The notes under the pieces: model-generated
Databases searched by the model: none
Told to the model about the DNA's origin: nothing
The model's input: the letters and a program-made list of their open reading frames with translations, nothing else
Position numbers and translations under genes: made by a program
DNA from: Phoronis australis
Taxonomy: Eukaryota > Phoronida > Phoronidae
Direction of reading: 5' to 3'
Assembly: GCA_002633005.1 (NCBI GenBank)
Contig: NMRA01000584.1
Coordinates: 62,001 to 126,000 of the forward strand
DNA length: 64,000 nucleotides
Part shown: in pieces, positions 23,641-37,500 of the stretch
Layout of the letters: every line of letters begins with the position of its first letter
Position numbering within the stretch: position 1 is the first letter of the stretch

Positions 23641-24930
23641 CATGAAAACCACGAGCAAACATTTGTTGACGAAAAGGAAAACCTTCCCATGATGCAAGAC
23701 CGTGTGTCCAGTGATGAAAGACGGACGCTAAATGTCAATAAAGGCGACAAATTATTTTTCTACGTTGTTGTAGCTCAGCATTCCGTGCACGGCGATACAC
23801 TTTGTTACGGTCCATCTGGTGGTAATGCACTGCGCAGGAGGTGGCTAAGAAAATACAGTTGGAGGCTAAATTTTCTAGAATTTCTGACCGATCACATTTT
23901 TTTCTTCATACTTGCACCAGCCACAAAAACAAGCCTTTGGTATAGCTCGCGTAATTACGATTCATATTTCCCCCAAGCGTGTGAGTAGTTTTAAAAATTA
24001 GAAACGAAGAAAATGTTTGCAACTAATTAGTTTACAATTTCCCTCCAAATACAAATAAAGTTTAAGTTTGCGAATGCCCAATAACAAGACTCAATTTTTG
24101 TTTACAGAAAATTTAGAAACTTTTTTAACACTGAAAACACACAAAGCCTCATCATAGTAAAATTCAGAGTACGGACCTAAATTGCTAGACGCCATTTCAT
24201 AATTACAGGGTTGTCCCTGAACAAAAATTCAAGCATGGTACTGACTGCGCGTGTTTTTGCGCCGTAATCTTCCTTCCTGATCACTCAAAAAAAACAACAA
24301 GTAACACAGTATTTTCACTATCATTTTTCCTGCAAAACAATAAAAGCGGGAACCAGTTTCACTAACTAACGAAATTGCCGTTAATCAGTGACAACTGGTT
24401 CTCAGCAGCCATTTTGAAGAGGAACCCGTTTACTCCACTTTTACCAAGCTGGAAACCGTTATACAACACAATTTTATTTATTTTCCTAGTAAAGCATAAA
24501 TAAGCCAGTCCTTTCAAATATGGCTAAAATTTCAAACTTGGCCCTGAGCTTTTCAATCATGATTCAAGATTTCCAAAAACAATTCAAACACGGTGCAGTG
24601 CAATGTCTCAACACACGTGCGAAAAACACGGGGGTATGTAATCGTATTTCATCCGTGCGACTGGTTTAAATGACATCACGACGGCATACACTCAACTCAA
24701 ACTGGCAACATTTCAACAAAAAGGCAACTTAGGTGACTGTATTTTTAACTTCACTCAGGGTTTACGACTCAAATTGAGCCTATTGTCTGTAATTGGATGC
24801 GGGGTGCGTGCCTACACCAAGGTAGGGCATTTGTATTATCATTAGCTTCTCTACTCGTGGGTAATCAGGATATAAACATATCTCATGACATCGGTGTGCG
24901 CAAATAAATTTACGCGAGACTTCATCAAGT

Positions 24931-25041
24931 GATGGTCGGATATAACGTACCCAAATTTCGAGAACCAGTTTTATCCGCTGAATGATGGACATCAAAATTG
25001 GTTCTCAAAATACGGGCAACACGTTATATCCGACTATTGCC
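24931..25041. mobile_element. small foldback (MITE-like) element
   Basis: The arms GGTCGGATATAACGT (from 24934) and ACGTTATATCCGACT (to about 25035) are inverted copies. The pairing extends inward through GAGAACCAGTTTT and AAAATTGGTTCTC. The total is about 110 bp with almost no loop. No coding capacity. Confidence 0.7.
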
Positions 25042-28000
25042 CTTTATTTGTCATGCACTTTCGTATAATTTATGTAGGGGAGGAGGGGATCACGATCGGA
25101 GCACAAGGTTATAATTGGTGTTTATGTTGCACCCCTTCTTTTCAGCAGCGTCAAGTGTGTTCGAAAACCACTCTTACAATAAACAACAATTTCCAAATTA
25201 ATTAATCAAACGCTCAAACACTGAATTGGTAAAATATATGAAGGGTAATTTTTAATTGAGATTTCCAGTCGTCTGCTTCACGTGTATTTACGGTGACCAT
25301 GTGAAAACAAACTATCGAGAGCGTTAATCTTAGTCATGTTTCAGTGTTAAAGAAAACTCTGAAACCACTAATAATAAACAATTTAGACTTCGTGTACTCG
25401 ACAATAGTGCTCAAAAGAACGGATAAAGCCAGGAGCAAAATAAGTGTGTACACTTCGCAAATAATAAAATAAACACGGCCTTTTTGTTTTCTTCCAATAA
25501 ACCAAGTTTAAAAGAACTACAGCTCCGAGCAACGGTCGCGTGTGAGCTCAGCGTGCCTGCTGTGTTCCAACTGCGCATGGTATCAACATCGGACTGTTAT
25601 AAAGCCGTCAACCATTATCATGAAACTGGATACGATATCCAGACCCAACTTTAAAGACCCCCCTATCACAACTCGCGTGCGAAACTTTTTATCTCGAAAA
25701 TTAACAGAAACAACGACATAACTGCGGGACATCATTACAACAAAACGCTAAGGACACATTCTAATAACCCTAGTTGATAAAAATAAAAGATACAATTTGA
25801 GTTCAGTATATCTCTAGAGTAGTAGACTTTTTATCTTCAAGAAGGGGGATAAGAATCCAGAAGTGCGATAAACGGTCACTAAAGAATGATAATCAAGGCA
25901 AATAAGTTTGTAGTCAACTGAAAGCACTTTTCACACCAGAAAGATAAAATTATCTGATATGCAGTTGCCATTGCGAAGTATGTACAGTAGCTTTCAAATT
26001 GAACACAGCGAGTTGGAAAAGATGCCAACACTTATTCAGTTCAATACTTCGCGCCTATTCCTCAGTCGGCATTTGGATAATCTTGAAATTCAGTTATTTT
26101 CTCAGCACTTAGCTAATTAGCTAGTTCAATTAATCAAAACAGTTCACATCAACAACATCGCTTAAATAAACTGCTTAGTTATCTTCACAAGATATCCGGC
26201 CGGGACTTAGCATATATATCATTCTCAAATTTTAGATCAGATCACTGATAACCTAAACAGTAACGCAACAGTCGGGCGAATCATGTCTTAATTCATTTAA
26301 ATGTGAAAAACAGGAGATTCCAGAAATAATTGACAGTCGATTTTTTCTGACACAGAAAGACACAATTATCTCGCTCTAAAATATTCCGGTCATTATTAAA
26401 ACGTGATCAGTACGGAGTAAACAAATTTCATGGGTGGTTACATTACGATAGACGGCCCAGACACTCACCGTTTAGAAGACTGAGTAAATTCAGCTCAAAC
26501 GAACAGTTTTAGCAGTCGTCTCCAACGTCTGATGGCACAATAGTTCAGGATAGGTGAATTTCGACGAAGGTTCTCGTTGACCAAGTCTGCAACTGAGAGG
26601 CGTCATAGATTATGGTCAGAGGCCATATCTACTGTTTGCATAGCATCTTATCCACAACCAATCAGCTAATCACCTTCTACTGATAACGTTAAAATGGCCG
26701 CGCAATAGGTGTTTTGGTATTAAAACATTTAATCACATAATCATTCCAACGTCCACAAGATATGTAACTACTCGTGAAAGTTCCGAGTTAAAATGGGTCG
26801 CAGTCGTCGCCATGAAGTTTGTATCGTGCGCGTATGTCTACTCACGAAAGTTTCAACACGCGCACGTGAAATAACAATTTTTTCGTCATAACATCTTGAA
26901 AACTCTAGATATTTTCCTACACACTAACCTGTTAATAAGGCGACGCTTTCCTTTCCTTCATACGGCCAGTTTCAGCGATGAATTACATTCGAGCAGTTTA
27001 CGATTGTAAACACAACCCATGTACCACGTGCTTCATAAGTTTCGCCATTTATGCGCGACCATGTTTGAAGGCTCCCAGCTCTTATTGGTTCATATCAGTT
27101 AGAGTTGCTAATGGCAACCGTCAAAGTGGCGCCAAACTGTCAGATCGACCACTTTGTCCCGCCCACTTTTTCTGAACCGCAGAACCCGTCCGATAAGTCA
27201 GTCCCATATTACCGTTTTCATTGCACACGTACAGTAGATGGATATTGCATTTCATACACTGGACACGTTTTAATGAAAAATTAAGGCACAGAGTTTCACC
27301 TCAATCAACGCGTTGAAATTAAATAATAGATTGAGCTTCGCATTTCGCAGCGCCAGACCATACAGCAAGCTTGCTCTGACGACAGATATCTACCGGTCAC
27401 CATTCGCATAGTTATAGACCAAACAACCGTTTTGAAAATACCCTTGGCACATGAAATATTTTTAATCACTAAATTTATATATAAGTATGATATTTTTTAT
27501 TCATGTCACATTTGTGCAGTGTGAGTTGTTTAGCGCTCACTGCCACATGTGATATGTATGCATCACTCACGGGCAAAACGTGAATCCGCATAGTAACACG
27601 AAGCTACTTCGCAGTTTAACTTTTTGCCAGTCATTTGCATAGATGAACGAATTGCTGTCTATCAGAGGACATGAATGCTGCCTGGACGATTATCGAGACC
27701 AAATGTTATGATGCCAAATTCAAGCTGCATTTTAATAAATTGTTATAAAATGATTTATTCAGTTTAACGGATAAGACTGATATCCAAAATCTTAGTATTT
27801 GCCAACATAAAGTGGCCATGCTGTAAAGACGTTGTTTTTGATAACATACATTTTTCTTCTATACTTGACACCAGTGGGGGTATCTCGCACACAATTCGGT
27901 CAGCCGGTATACTCTGTGTCTGTCGTTTAACCTTGGTCGGTGTCAGCCATGTATGTGTGTGTTTACTTTTGAGCGAAACGTTCACTCAGCCTTATCTCAG

Positions 28001-31000
28001 AATTATATTAATAATCGCAGCTACAAATACTGATCTACAGTTATATTTTCCATTGCTCACTGCAGGTCACAAAATGATTGTTCACAATCTCGAGACGCCA
28101 CCAACTTGTGTTACCTTGTTTGCTCGGGATGTTTGCTGTCCCCCCTGTTGCCGGGGGACGCTTCCAAATCTTTCCCAAGAATAAGTTTTAGCAGGGGAAA
28201 TTGATTGTATTCAAACTGTGCTGTTACAAGGCATGTTACTCGTGTTATTGACTACTCCTGAACCCTTTCGTCACTTGTGAACTTGGTATAAGTGTTTTGC
28301 CAACGTGCCAATATGTTTATTTGAAATTCATATTCTTGCCTTTTAGACACAAATATTTACTTGTCGACATTCGCTGTGATTAGTTCAAAAGAAACAGTTT
28401 TGATGATTAATTATTACTTGCGGTGGCATATTTCTAGCACTGAGTTCAAGTGACGCATTTTCATCGCCAAAACATTATGTTTCTCTGTACAGAAAACTTG
28501 ATACGTCTATCCAGCTGTGGCCAACTTTTATAGTGCGTGCAGCGTGTGAGGTTCTAGCATCGGTCTAGCCAGGCCTCAGATGTAAGCTTCATGAGTATCC
28601 AAACGGCACCGTAAATCATACAATATTATGATTAAAAACACAATCAAATGGGACTTGGCTGCAAGAACAAATCCTCAAGTTTTCACCGATTCGTCCAGCA
28701 GTACCTTTCCACAGTCTCAGAAAACAATGCTGGGCGGTAGTTCTGTCCTGCTATGTCATGCACATGATCTGCGATCCACATCTGCATTCTCTCTTGTCAC
28801 CGAAGTACGAATAACGCGCGTGAGCTCGCCTCGAGCCACAATATTCTACCGCAGGAACTATACGGATAACACCTCTTCCGGAAACAAATTTGCGAACACC
28901 TCAGTAAGCTGTTCCCGGTAACTATAATTGTATACAAACACCCGTCATAACTCGTCTTGGACTGGGACACAGGTCATTTTGCGTCTTGCGTCTCTCCATA
29001 AGGGATTCTGGGGAAGAAAAACAGGAATTTTATCACAACTCACCATAAAATGTGGACGTGTTCTAAATCATTATATTAAAAGCGAAGTGAAACTAATGTG
29101 AGATAAGTGCCTCAGAATCTGCTCGTCAACAGTCCATCTAGATGTTCGTATGGATTGTTAAGATTTTTTCTGTTTCAATAAAATGAGAAAAAGATTGTTG
29201 AAATTGAACAGTGACAGTAAATCTGAGTGGTGCCTGATATCATGTAAATGACCCTCTTCAGACTAACACGAGATCATTGACGCAAATAATTCCATGCTCA
29301 CTGCAGCATACAGTCATCCATGCACGAGTTTAGTCAAAGCAGCTTCCAGCTGACTGGACAACTTTCCATATTATCAGCTCTCTTTTATTATATATGTATA
29401 GTTTACAGATATTCTTGTAGATATCTTAGCAATGTAAACTTAAGTGCGCTAAACCGCTGTTAAATTTGCCATAACTTGCGATAATGGAGAGATACAACAT
29501 AGCAAAGCCAGGACCAGCCGGTGAGGCTGTGTTATGGTTTATCATGAGGGTTGGAGATATTTTGTTAACTGCTTTGATAAAAATGTTGTCGAATTAGATA
29601 TGGCAAATAAATAGATGTACCAGTGCTTTACTAGGTTACATTGAGACGGTTTCTTTGCAGGGAACAAAGTGTAAGGTCGCTGCTCTTCGATGGACTCAAA
29701 GGAATTTTTCGAAATTGTTGTGACAAAGCAGAAGAACAGTGTTAATGCAAGGACTGTGAAAAACTAAAGCTGTTCGAGAGTCCAAACAGTATAGCGATGC
29801 CTGGAGATGTGCCCGGTCCGTAGTAAACAACGCGTTACCTCACGACACCAGAATCAGCTGTCACGTGAACACGAATTGGCGAGTACGGTTATTTGTAACC
29901 CAAGACGAGCGCTGAGGGAAACTTCACATAATGTTGCTGTTTTGTAAATAGGATTTTTGGAGAGAGATATATTTATTGTTTTTAATCGAGTTGTAAAACA
30001 CATCTGTCAGTGTACTTATGGCAAGTGGCATTCAGACTGGTCCATTCACACGGTGAACGATATAGCAATGCCATCGTCAGGGTTTTGATATTACTGTGAA
30101 AACTGCTTAGAGGTTCACGAGAAATGAGAAGCAAGCAGAACTTATCGCATGTGTTGTAGACCCATATGAAGTGAATTTATTATTTCACAGATTCAAAGAG
30201 GTTGGCCGCCATTTTCCTCACAAATTGGCCATGTTACTTATTTGTAAGTCAAAGTGTCACGTGCAATAGTTTCCAAGCATAACGTGTCCTTACGAGAAAA
30301 ACAAAATATTGGGGTGGATATATTGTTTTAGTATGTAACTAGCCATCTCCCGATACGACGGCAACGTAATGAATTTTGGTCCATCGCTAGATGGCGATAC
30401 AGTACTTGATGGACAATGCTTAACCCGCTATTAACAGTTCAGTTCTGTGATTTGGATGGTGAGGCAGAGGGATTTCACAACGATTTTATAAATTCTTCTC
30501 GACTACCAGACCGTCAAATCTCAGACCACTAATTGTCTGAGGCAAAATTACCTCTGTTGTGCTGTGGGACATGCAAATGACTTTGATCTGGCACAAGCGG
30601 TCCAACGTTGCAATTATCGGTTAAAAGAAATTACATAGAGTAGACACTTCCACAGTCATACATGGTCACATCACGTGACCCAGTAATTACAATTGCGACC
30701 AGGGCATATATAAGAAACGAGAGAAATTGTTTTGTCTTTGTCAAGTCGGCCTGTCTTGTTCGCTAGAATTTGAAATTGGGTCAAGCGAAAGAGTTTCATG
30801 TCGGAATTTGTTATTAGTTGGCGCCTAGCCTGACGGAAAAAAAATCAAATGTTTTATGGTTGCTGCAAATTTCAACTGAGTGCAGATACCTTCCAAGGGA
30901 GAGTTTGATAAGCTTGGTGTCCGACAGTTGAACTATCGGAAGTGTGCAAAGAATTCCGTGTGAACCAATTAATACTGAATTTTGTTATTCCGAATTACGT

Positions 31001-33693
31001 AGAAAATAAATATGAAACTAAATGAGATGATCCATATCCTTAATACTGTTGTTTGACAAAACGTAGAATATATAGGAGTTTTGAGCCTCTCTGGAAGGGA
31101 CGTTCAACGTGAAGTCAATTTTACTTTAAAATCGAACACTAGTGATGTAATATTTGGTAACCCCGATGAAGAAAAAATAGTTTACCGTGTATTGTGTTTG
31201 ACTTAATACCGTGTGTAATCCTGAAGACTAACAGACATATTTGTAATTATTCAAAATGATTTATTGAATTTTTATGCTGAAAAATATTTTCACAAAAATG
31301 TGATTTGACTGGTTATGAAAACATGTACTCCTATGGCCACCATGTTTGTTCAATCATCCATTGTTGCTTTGTTCTTCTCGTATTGGAATGTGACGTGCGA
31401 AAAAAATGCACTAGTTGTCATGTATTATATTCATTCTTTAAACTATGCAGTGTATCTTGTATTACGGCTATACCTGTGGCGTAAATGTATTACATAGAGA
31501 AAAATAAACATGCGGAACGTAATACAAAAGAAAATGCTAGACTGGTAAGCAAAGAACTATTGACCAATGGAAGTTGTCGGAAGACCGGGATTTGTGGTAT
31601 CAATCTCCCTGCCAATGTTTAACCACTTAAGGCCATTTAACGTTCTTGTATTATCTTGCCTTTTGATTGTCCAATACTCGAAATAGACGGGTCTTTATTG
31701 ATTATGCAGCCAAACAAAGTTGAAAAAGTATCACTTGAAATAAACACATTTTGTTTCTGCTTCATAGACCTGAGAGTGCTGGTTAATTATCCAATCTATA
31801 TGATGGTTAATGAAGAGGACTTTGTGATATTAAATTTTATGTCATTTGATTAATTACAACGATAAAAATGAACGCATCTTATTGTTATGAAAACTAGCGC
31901 GAAGTATTTCTACAAAAATCGAAATTCTTTGTCATCAGAGTGTTTCTTTCGAAACTTTTTTGCCTGTTTGGCCATTCCAGCACATCTGACAGATGTTCTC
32001 CTCATTAACGACACTTAGACTGCATCTTTATCCGTCCCTAACTTACTTTTGCGAGTGTTTTAAGCAGCAATACATAAGAGAAAATGAAATTCTAATAGCG
32101 CCATCAATCATATGATTGACACTAAGGTGTCCATTTGCGTGCTTATGAACCACCGTTTTGTTGAGGGTGCAAGGGCCTCTTAAACTCCCGACATGTCAAT
32201 AGTTTTATGGCGTTAAACAGCGCGCAGCTCTGGCCTGTCTCACTCTAATGCGTCTCAACTTTCTCAAGTTTATTGTTGTCTATGTGTTGACCTACACTTG
32301 TAAATTTTCTCTTAATTTTCAACATGTGTTTAACACGTTTCATGAATGATGGGAAAGTATTTTTTGAACGCAACGCAAACTACTTTTGGAACATGTTACA
32401 TACAGTTCTACATCGTTTATTTGTGTAACCGTGTTATAAAGACGTAATTCGGCCAAAACGTATCAGTTTTACCATGTTATTGCAACGTCACCTTTCCACG
32501 AATAGACGTTTTTTGTTTTAAATTAGAGTATTTCTCCTTTTTAGTCACGTTTTTACAGTCTAAGTGGCAATGTATAACAATAAAAAAATCCAGTTCAATT
32601 AAGGATTGGCTACATTCGATTGAGAACACGCCTTCAACACACAGACAGCGATGCGAACTCAACGGCCTGTTCATGTATGTGGAGATACACGCTCTGTTTG
32701 AAGACGGAAAAGTATTCTTTAATTGTTCGAGTGTCTGTTCGCAGCAGTGATACACTGACACGTTATGTTTGACGTTGTAACACTCGAACGAGTCGCCGCT
32801 GTTAATTGACTAAACATTTCATACAAAGGGCGACATTTTTCTCTCGATCGTCTTTACTCGGCCACTCTTTTCATCATTTAAACAGATATTCACCGCACGG
32901 AAATGGCTTTGTCTCACTCAGCATTGTTCAAACACATGCCTTTTGATTTAAAATGCTAGTAGAGAAGATTCAGGTTCATAACAATCAAACAATTCAATAG
33001 AGGCTGGAGAGACGCCTATTGATGGGGGACGAGCAGAGACGCTGTCTTCACACAAACGTTAAGACATACTGGTGAAAAAATGTCCTGGATGAATATTCGT
33101 CCAATCGCAACTTTTCCATGCAGATTAATGATGTGTTTAAAATACATGGAAGTTTAATTAAAAACAAAAAGGGCGATCCTAGCTTCTCTGATAATCAAAT
33201 AAAATTAGACAGGGGAGCAGTCTAAATAAACGTGAACACAAAAGAATTGAAGGGATATTCAAATAAAACTTTGAGACGTGGAACTTTGATCAGCTGTTAT
33301 TAACCAAATGAAATATTGTACCCATAATATAGAAATGACATTTTTATGTCGCGTCGGACCGCGCTCCAGTGTCAACAGGGAGTATCTATCGAGGGTAATT
33401 TACGCGTTTATAAGTCTATTCATTAAAGTACCAGTATTACGATGGGATCTGTTTATTATTTTATATTGTAATTGAATTGGGAATTCCTATACACTTGTTT
33501 TGTGTGGGTTGTACTTAGTGGTTAATTGTGGGAAATTAGTCATAAAAATATGATTTATGATTCAACTTCGAAATTCTTATGCGAGGTTGAGTACCGCAAT
33601 TTCACGAACAACACTCACCGACTCGAAAATTTTCATTCATTCATGAAAATAAAGCGCACGATTTCGAACATCGTGTGATTTGTTTAGTCAATG

Positions 33694-33847
33694 AAGAGGC
33701 GGATCCAGGATTTTGTGTTAAGGGGCCAGGGCAGAGTATTAGCCAGGGTTTTGCCCGTCAGATATTCGCACCCCCGAACTGCCACATGGAATCTGGGAGA
33801 ATTTTAAGGGGGCATGGCCCCCTTGCCCCCCCTTAAATCCGCCACTG
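33694..33847. mobile_element. 154-bp MITE with 5-bp target-site duplication
   Basis: The left end AAGAGGCGGATCC and the right end AAATCCGCCACTG form imperfect terminal inverted repeats, flanked by CAATG on both sides (33689-33693 and 33848-33852). The interior has a GGGGGCATGGCCCCCTTGCC palindromic tract near the right end. It is a non-autonomous DNA-transposon relic. Confidence 0.72.
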
Positions 33848-34100
33848 CAATGGCCAAGCAAAACTGAACTGATCTTTTCTTTTATTTGCCATTTTACCCA
33901 TGAGAAGTGTTGAACTGACTTGACAAATGAGTTATTGGTGTTTATTTCTTGCAGACACAGCACTATTAAAGACCAATAGTGTGTATGAGTTTTATCCAGT
34001 GATTTTACGGACACATCACTGTGAACAATGTTTACCTCGAACGTGCCACTGTGAACTAATGTTACTAATCTATTCTGTGATACTGGAATTCCGGGATAAA

Positions 34101-34445
34101 CTAAGGCCCGGGGTCTAATCTTGTACTCAAAATCGAATTCGAAACAATTTTTCCCATTTTCAGTTTAACTTTTCTGTGAACTCCAAATATTACTGTATGC
34201 TCGAGTACATTTTGGCTTACGTGAATAACTTACAAATCCTAGTTTACACTCAAAATATCGAGTTTTTACTCGAATTAGTAGCACGAATGTAGGGGTCTCA
34301 AGTGCATGCTTGGACTAAAAACTCGCACGCGTATACCATAATGTACTCGAGCACAGACTATAGCCAGTTATGTTAAGTTCGCACAAAACTAGAACAGAAA
34401 ATGCCAAAAATAATTTCGAGTACAAAGACTATACCCTGGCCCTAG
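34101..34445. mobile_element. foldback element about 345 bp
   Basis: Outer arms CTAAGGCCCGGGGTCTA and (reverse strand) CTAGGGCCAGGGTATA lead into matching TTGTACTC segments. Inside, TGCTCGAGTACATT at 34198 has a perfect inverted partner near 34342-34355. The arms are diverged but collinear over about 150 bp. No open frame of note. Confidence 0.65.
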
Positions 34446-34510
34446 AACTCTAAATGATAAGCTTTCACTATGTGCATTTTAAGCACAACTACAATACCCA
34501 TCACGCGGGC

Positions 34511-34667
34511 GTCTTCAATATGAACGCTACCTGAGCGAACTCTCCTCCACGTGAACGCTGCCTGCGCGTGCTGTCTTCCATGTGAACACTGTCTGCGCGT
34601 GCTCTCTTCCATGTGAACGGTGCATGCCTGCGCGTGCTCTCTTCCATGTGAACGCTGCTTGTCTGTC
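34511..34667. repeat. 31-bp minisatellite, about five units
   Basis: Imperfect units of the form CTTCCATGTGAACGCTGCCT followed by GCGCGTGCTCT repeat head to tail; one unit carries a 4-bp insertion (GCATGCCTG). The units abut directly, with no unique spacers, so this is a minisatellite and not a CRISPR array. Confidence 0.85.
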
Positions 34668-35679
34668 ATTCGTTTCTCTTCCTTCCATTCACATTGTCTA
34701 TTCTCTTCTCAAATCTCCAGTTGAACCTTAGCTGTATAAAATCTTACTTTTTATATATTGAATTTCCTTTTTGATTAAGTAGCTTGTCGATCATTTTCAA
34801 CAGATTACCGCTAAAGTAAGGGCAAGGTGAACTAAAAACGTTCATATTGGAAATATCCTCTAGGTTCAAGCACAGTTGTTGATAACGGCCTCTCTTGTTT
34901 CAAAATCATTCCCAGTTGCATGATTTTTGCTCTCTTTTTTCTCCTTTGTTCTTAATTAAAACAGGAAATAATATCCGTTTGCTTCACAATGGTGCCCTTC
35001 CAGGTTGATTTGAATGAAAGAACTCCTTTAAGTAGTTAACTGACAACGCCCGCATGAAAATACTATTACTTTGCAATTACAGAAAAACTGTAAAAGCCCC
35101 GTAAGGTCGGCAACATTGTCATATTGCGCAAGTCTTCATTGGCGTCGCTGCATTGTCTAAACAAGCACGGATTAGCTATGAACTAACGGATTAAAAAGTT
35201 TATCAAATAATATTGTGATCATTCCGCGTGTAAGCATGTCGCCCGACGGCGAAGCCGCATCGTTTTCAATGCTACGCTTTGCAATCTAACTAAAACATGA
35301 ATTTGTGCTTTGCTTGTCAATAACAACTTAACATTACATGCAGTGCTTTGTCGCAGACATGTTGAAGGTACAATTACAAGTTTTGATGCATTATATGTCA
35401 AATTATATGTTACCTCAAGGAAAGTAAATACCAGGCTTGGTCAATACTCTGGCTGAAACGTGCAGTGTTTCTGTAAATATCGACGCTCTGGTTTTATCAG
35501 TGAAAACCTTTCGTCATCGATAGTTGATCAAAACATTCAGATTTTCATTGGATTGGATCACGAAATTCTTTGTGCTTCCCAAGATCTGGATTTTTCATTC
35601 AACAAATCAAAACTAATTTCAACGAGATTTACAATCAAAGACAATAAGCATAACTATAATGGTAAATAGTTATAACGAT

Positions 35680-35836
35680 ATTATTTTTACCATTACTATC
35701 ATTATTGTTATTACTATTATTGTTATTGGCATTATTATCGTTATAATTATTATTATTATTATTATTAACGTTATCACTATTGTTATTGTTACTGTTATTA
35801 TAATTAACAGTATTATTATTATTATTATTATTATTG

Positions 35837-35892
<56 letters not shown>

Positions 35893-35925
35893 TTTGGTGG
35901 TGGTGATTGTTGTTGTTACTGTTGA
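35680..35925. repeat. ATT/GTT microsatellite
   Basis: Imperfect ATT, GTT and ATC trinucleotides on the plus strand. The poly-Asn and poly-Ile frames it produces on both strands are artefacts of the repeat. Confidence 0.95.
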
Positions 35926-36057
35926 TAGCAGCATCATCTGAGTTTAATTACACATTCTGCCCAACGCAAAGGGTGGGTACCGACTCGTATACCATCAATT
36001 CTGATTTTTCGTTGCTCCTGTTTTAATATAAAATCACAGGAATTATACTTCATGACA

Positions 36058-37121
36058 AGAAACTGCTCAACTTTGCCTGCAAAGCCACGTCATGTTATTA
36101 AAAATAAATCACTAAACAGCAGCGAATGCGCGGGGAGGGCAATGGTTTTGTAAGGACATTGTCGATCGAGTCGTGTAAAACTGTTATAGTATGAAAAGAA
36201 TAGTTGTTTCTCCAGTACTCGGAACATGGGCCCGTAATCTTTTTCCGTGCAGTCCCACGTGACTGCGAGAGCCACGGGTGGCCCGGTGATAATCACACTG
36301 ACTATCTTCAGTCAGACTCGGTAAACAACGGGACGGGTAACACTTGTCAGGCACAGTAATTAATGGACAACCCTGGGAAACACCATACTTGACGCTCCTC
36401 CAAGGTGTCAACGACAACTTCTCGAAAACGCCAAGACGACAAGTCTTGGAGCCAGGGTTTAAGATTGAAAAAATAAATCTATCTAGAAATAAGCAATAAA
36501 TTTCTGTCTCAGTCAACCAGTCGTGTTTTCTTTTCTACCAATTGAGATAGGGACTGAAACTTTCTTCACTTGACGTTTTANAAGAAACTGCTCCAATATC
36601 GGTAGTGTCAATTTTGCCTGCAAAGTCACGTCATGTTATTAACAATAAATCACTAAACAGCAGCGAATCCGCGGGGAGGGCAATGGTTTTGTAGGGACAT
36701 TGTCGATCGAGTGGTGTAAAACTGTTATAGTATGAAAGGAATAGTTGTTTCTCCAGTACTCGGAACATGGGCCCGTAATCTTTTTCCGTGCAGTCCCACG
36801 TGACTGCGAGAGCCACGGGTGGCCCGGTGATAATCACAGTGACTATCTTCAGTCAGACTCGGTAAACAACGGGACGGGTAACACTTGTCAGGCACAGTAA
36901 TTAATGGACAACCCTGGGAAACACCATACTTGACGCTCCTCCAAGGTGTCAACGACAACTTCTCGAAAACGCCAAGACGACAAGTCTTGGAGCCAGGGTT
37001 TAAGATTGAAAAAATAAATCTATCTAGAAATAAGCAATAAATTTCTGCCTCAGTCAACCAGTCGTGTTTTCTTTTCTACCAATTGAGATAGGGACTGAAA
37101 CTTTCTTCACTTGACGTTTTA
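36058..37121. repeat. about 540-bp tandem duplication around an N
   Basis: 36058-36580 recurs at 36583-37121 with few substitutions and one roughly 17-nt insertion near the start of the second copy. An N at 36581 sits exactly at the junction. A minus-strand frame of 110 codons is open in both copies (36184-36516 and 36725-37057), differing at about three residues. It matches no family I recognise. Confidence 0.92.
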
Positions 37122-37124
37122 TAT

Positions 37125-37500
37125 AAATTAATAATAACGATGATGATACCAATAATTATAATAGTAACGATAATATTAATAATAATATTCTTATTAATTA
37201 TTCTTATTATTAATTGTTATGATTATTATTAATTATTATTATCAATAATGTTCATTATTATTAATTATTTGTTATTGTTATTATCAGCATTAGCAGAGTT
37301 ATCATTATTAGCAGTATTATTATTATCATCAATATAAATCAACATAATTATCGTTTTCATAGTTATTATCATTATCATTATTGTTATTATCACAATCCTT
37401 ATCAATACTATTATCTAGTTTATTATTATTTATTATTAATAATAATTAGTATCATAATTATCAATATTCTTATGATTATTATTAGTATTACCATCACTGT
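37125..37500. repeat. interrupted ATT/AAT-rich microsatellite region
   Basis: Degenerate runs of ATT, AAT and ATC directly follow the duplication. No coding potential. Confidence 0.85.

Larger units (their letters stand above)
21900..33680. other. long gene-free stretch upstream of GATA paralog B
   Basis: No reading frame with a recognisable domain and no RNA gene was seen. It should contain the promoter and untranslated exon(s) of paralog B. Notable contents are a TIR-type repeat near 23.4-23.64 kb, with an assembly gap of ten Ns at 23404-23413, and a foldback element at 24931-25041. Short plus-strand frames near 23623, 26978 and 28628 show no family resemblance. Confidence 0.5.

Noticed and set aside
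34511-34667. Possible CRISPR array
   Set aside because: The units abut without unique spacers and the genome is animal; it is a minisatellite.
36184-37057. GVSQGCPL in the duplicated 110-codon frame, resembling the GVPQGSPL motif of reverse transcriptases
   Set aside because: No other reverse-transcriptase motif (such as the catalytic YxDD) follows, and the rest does not fit; the match is probably chance.
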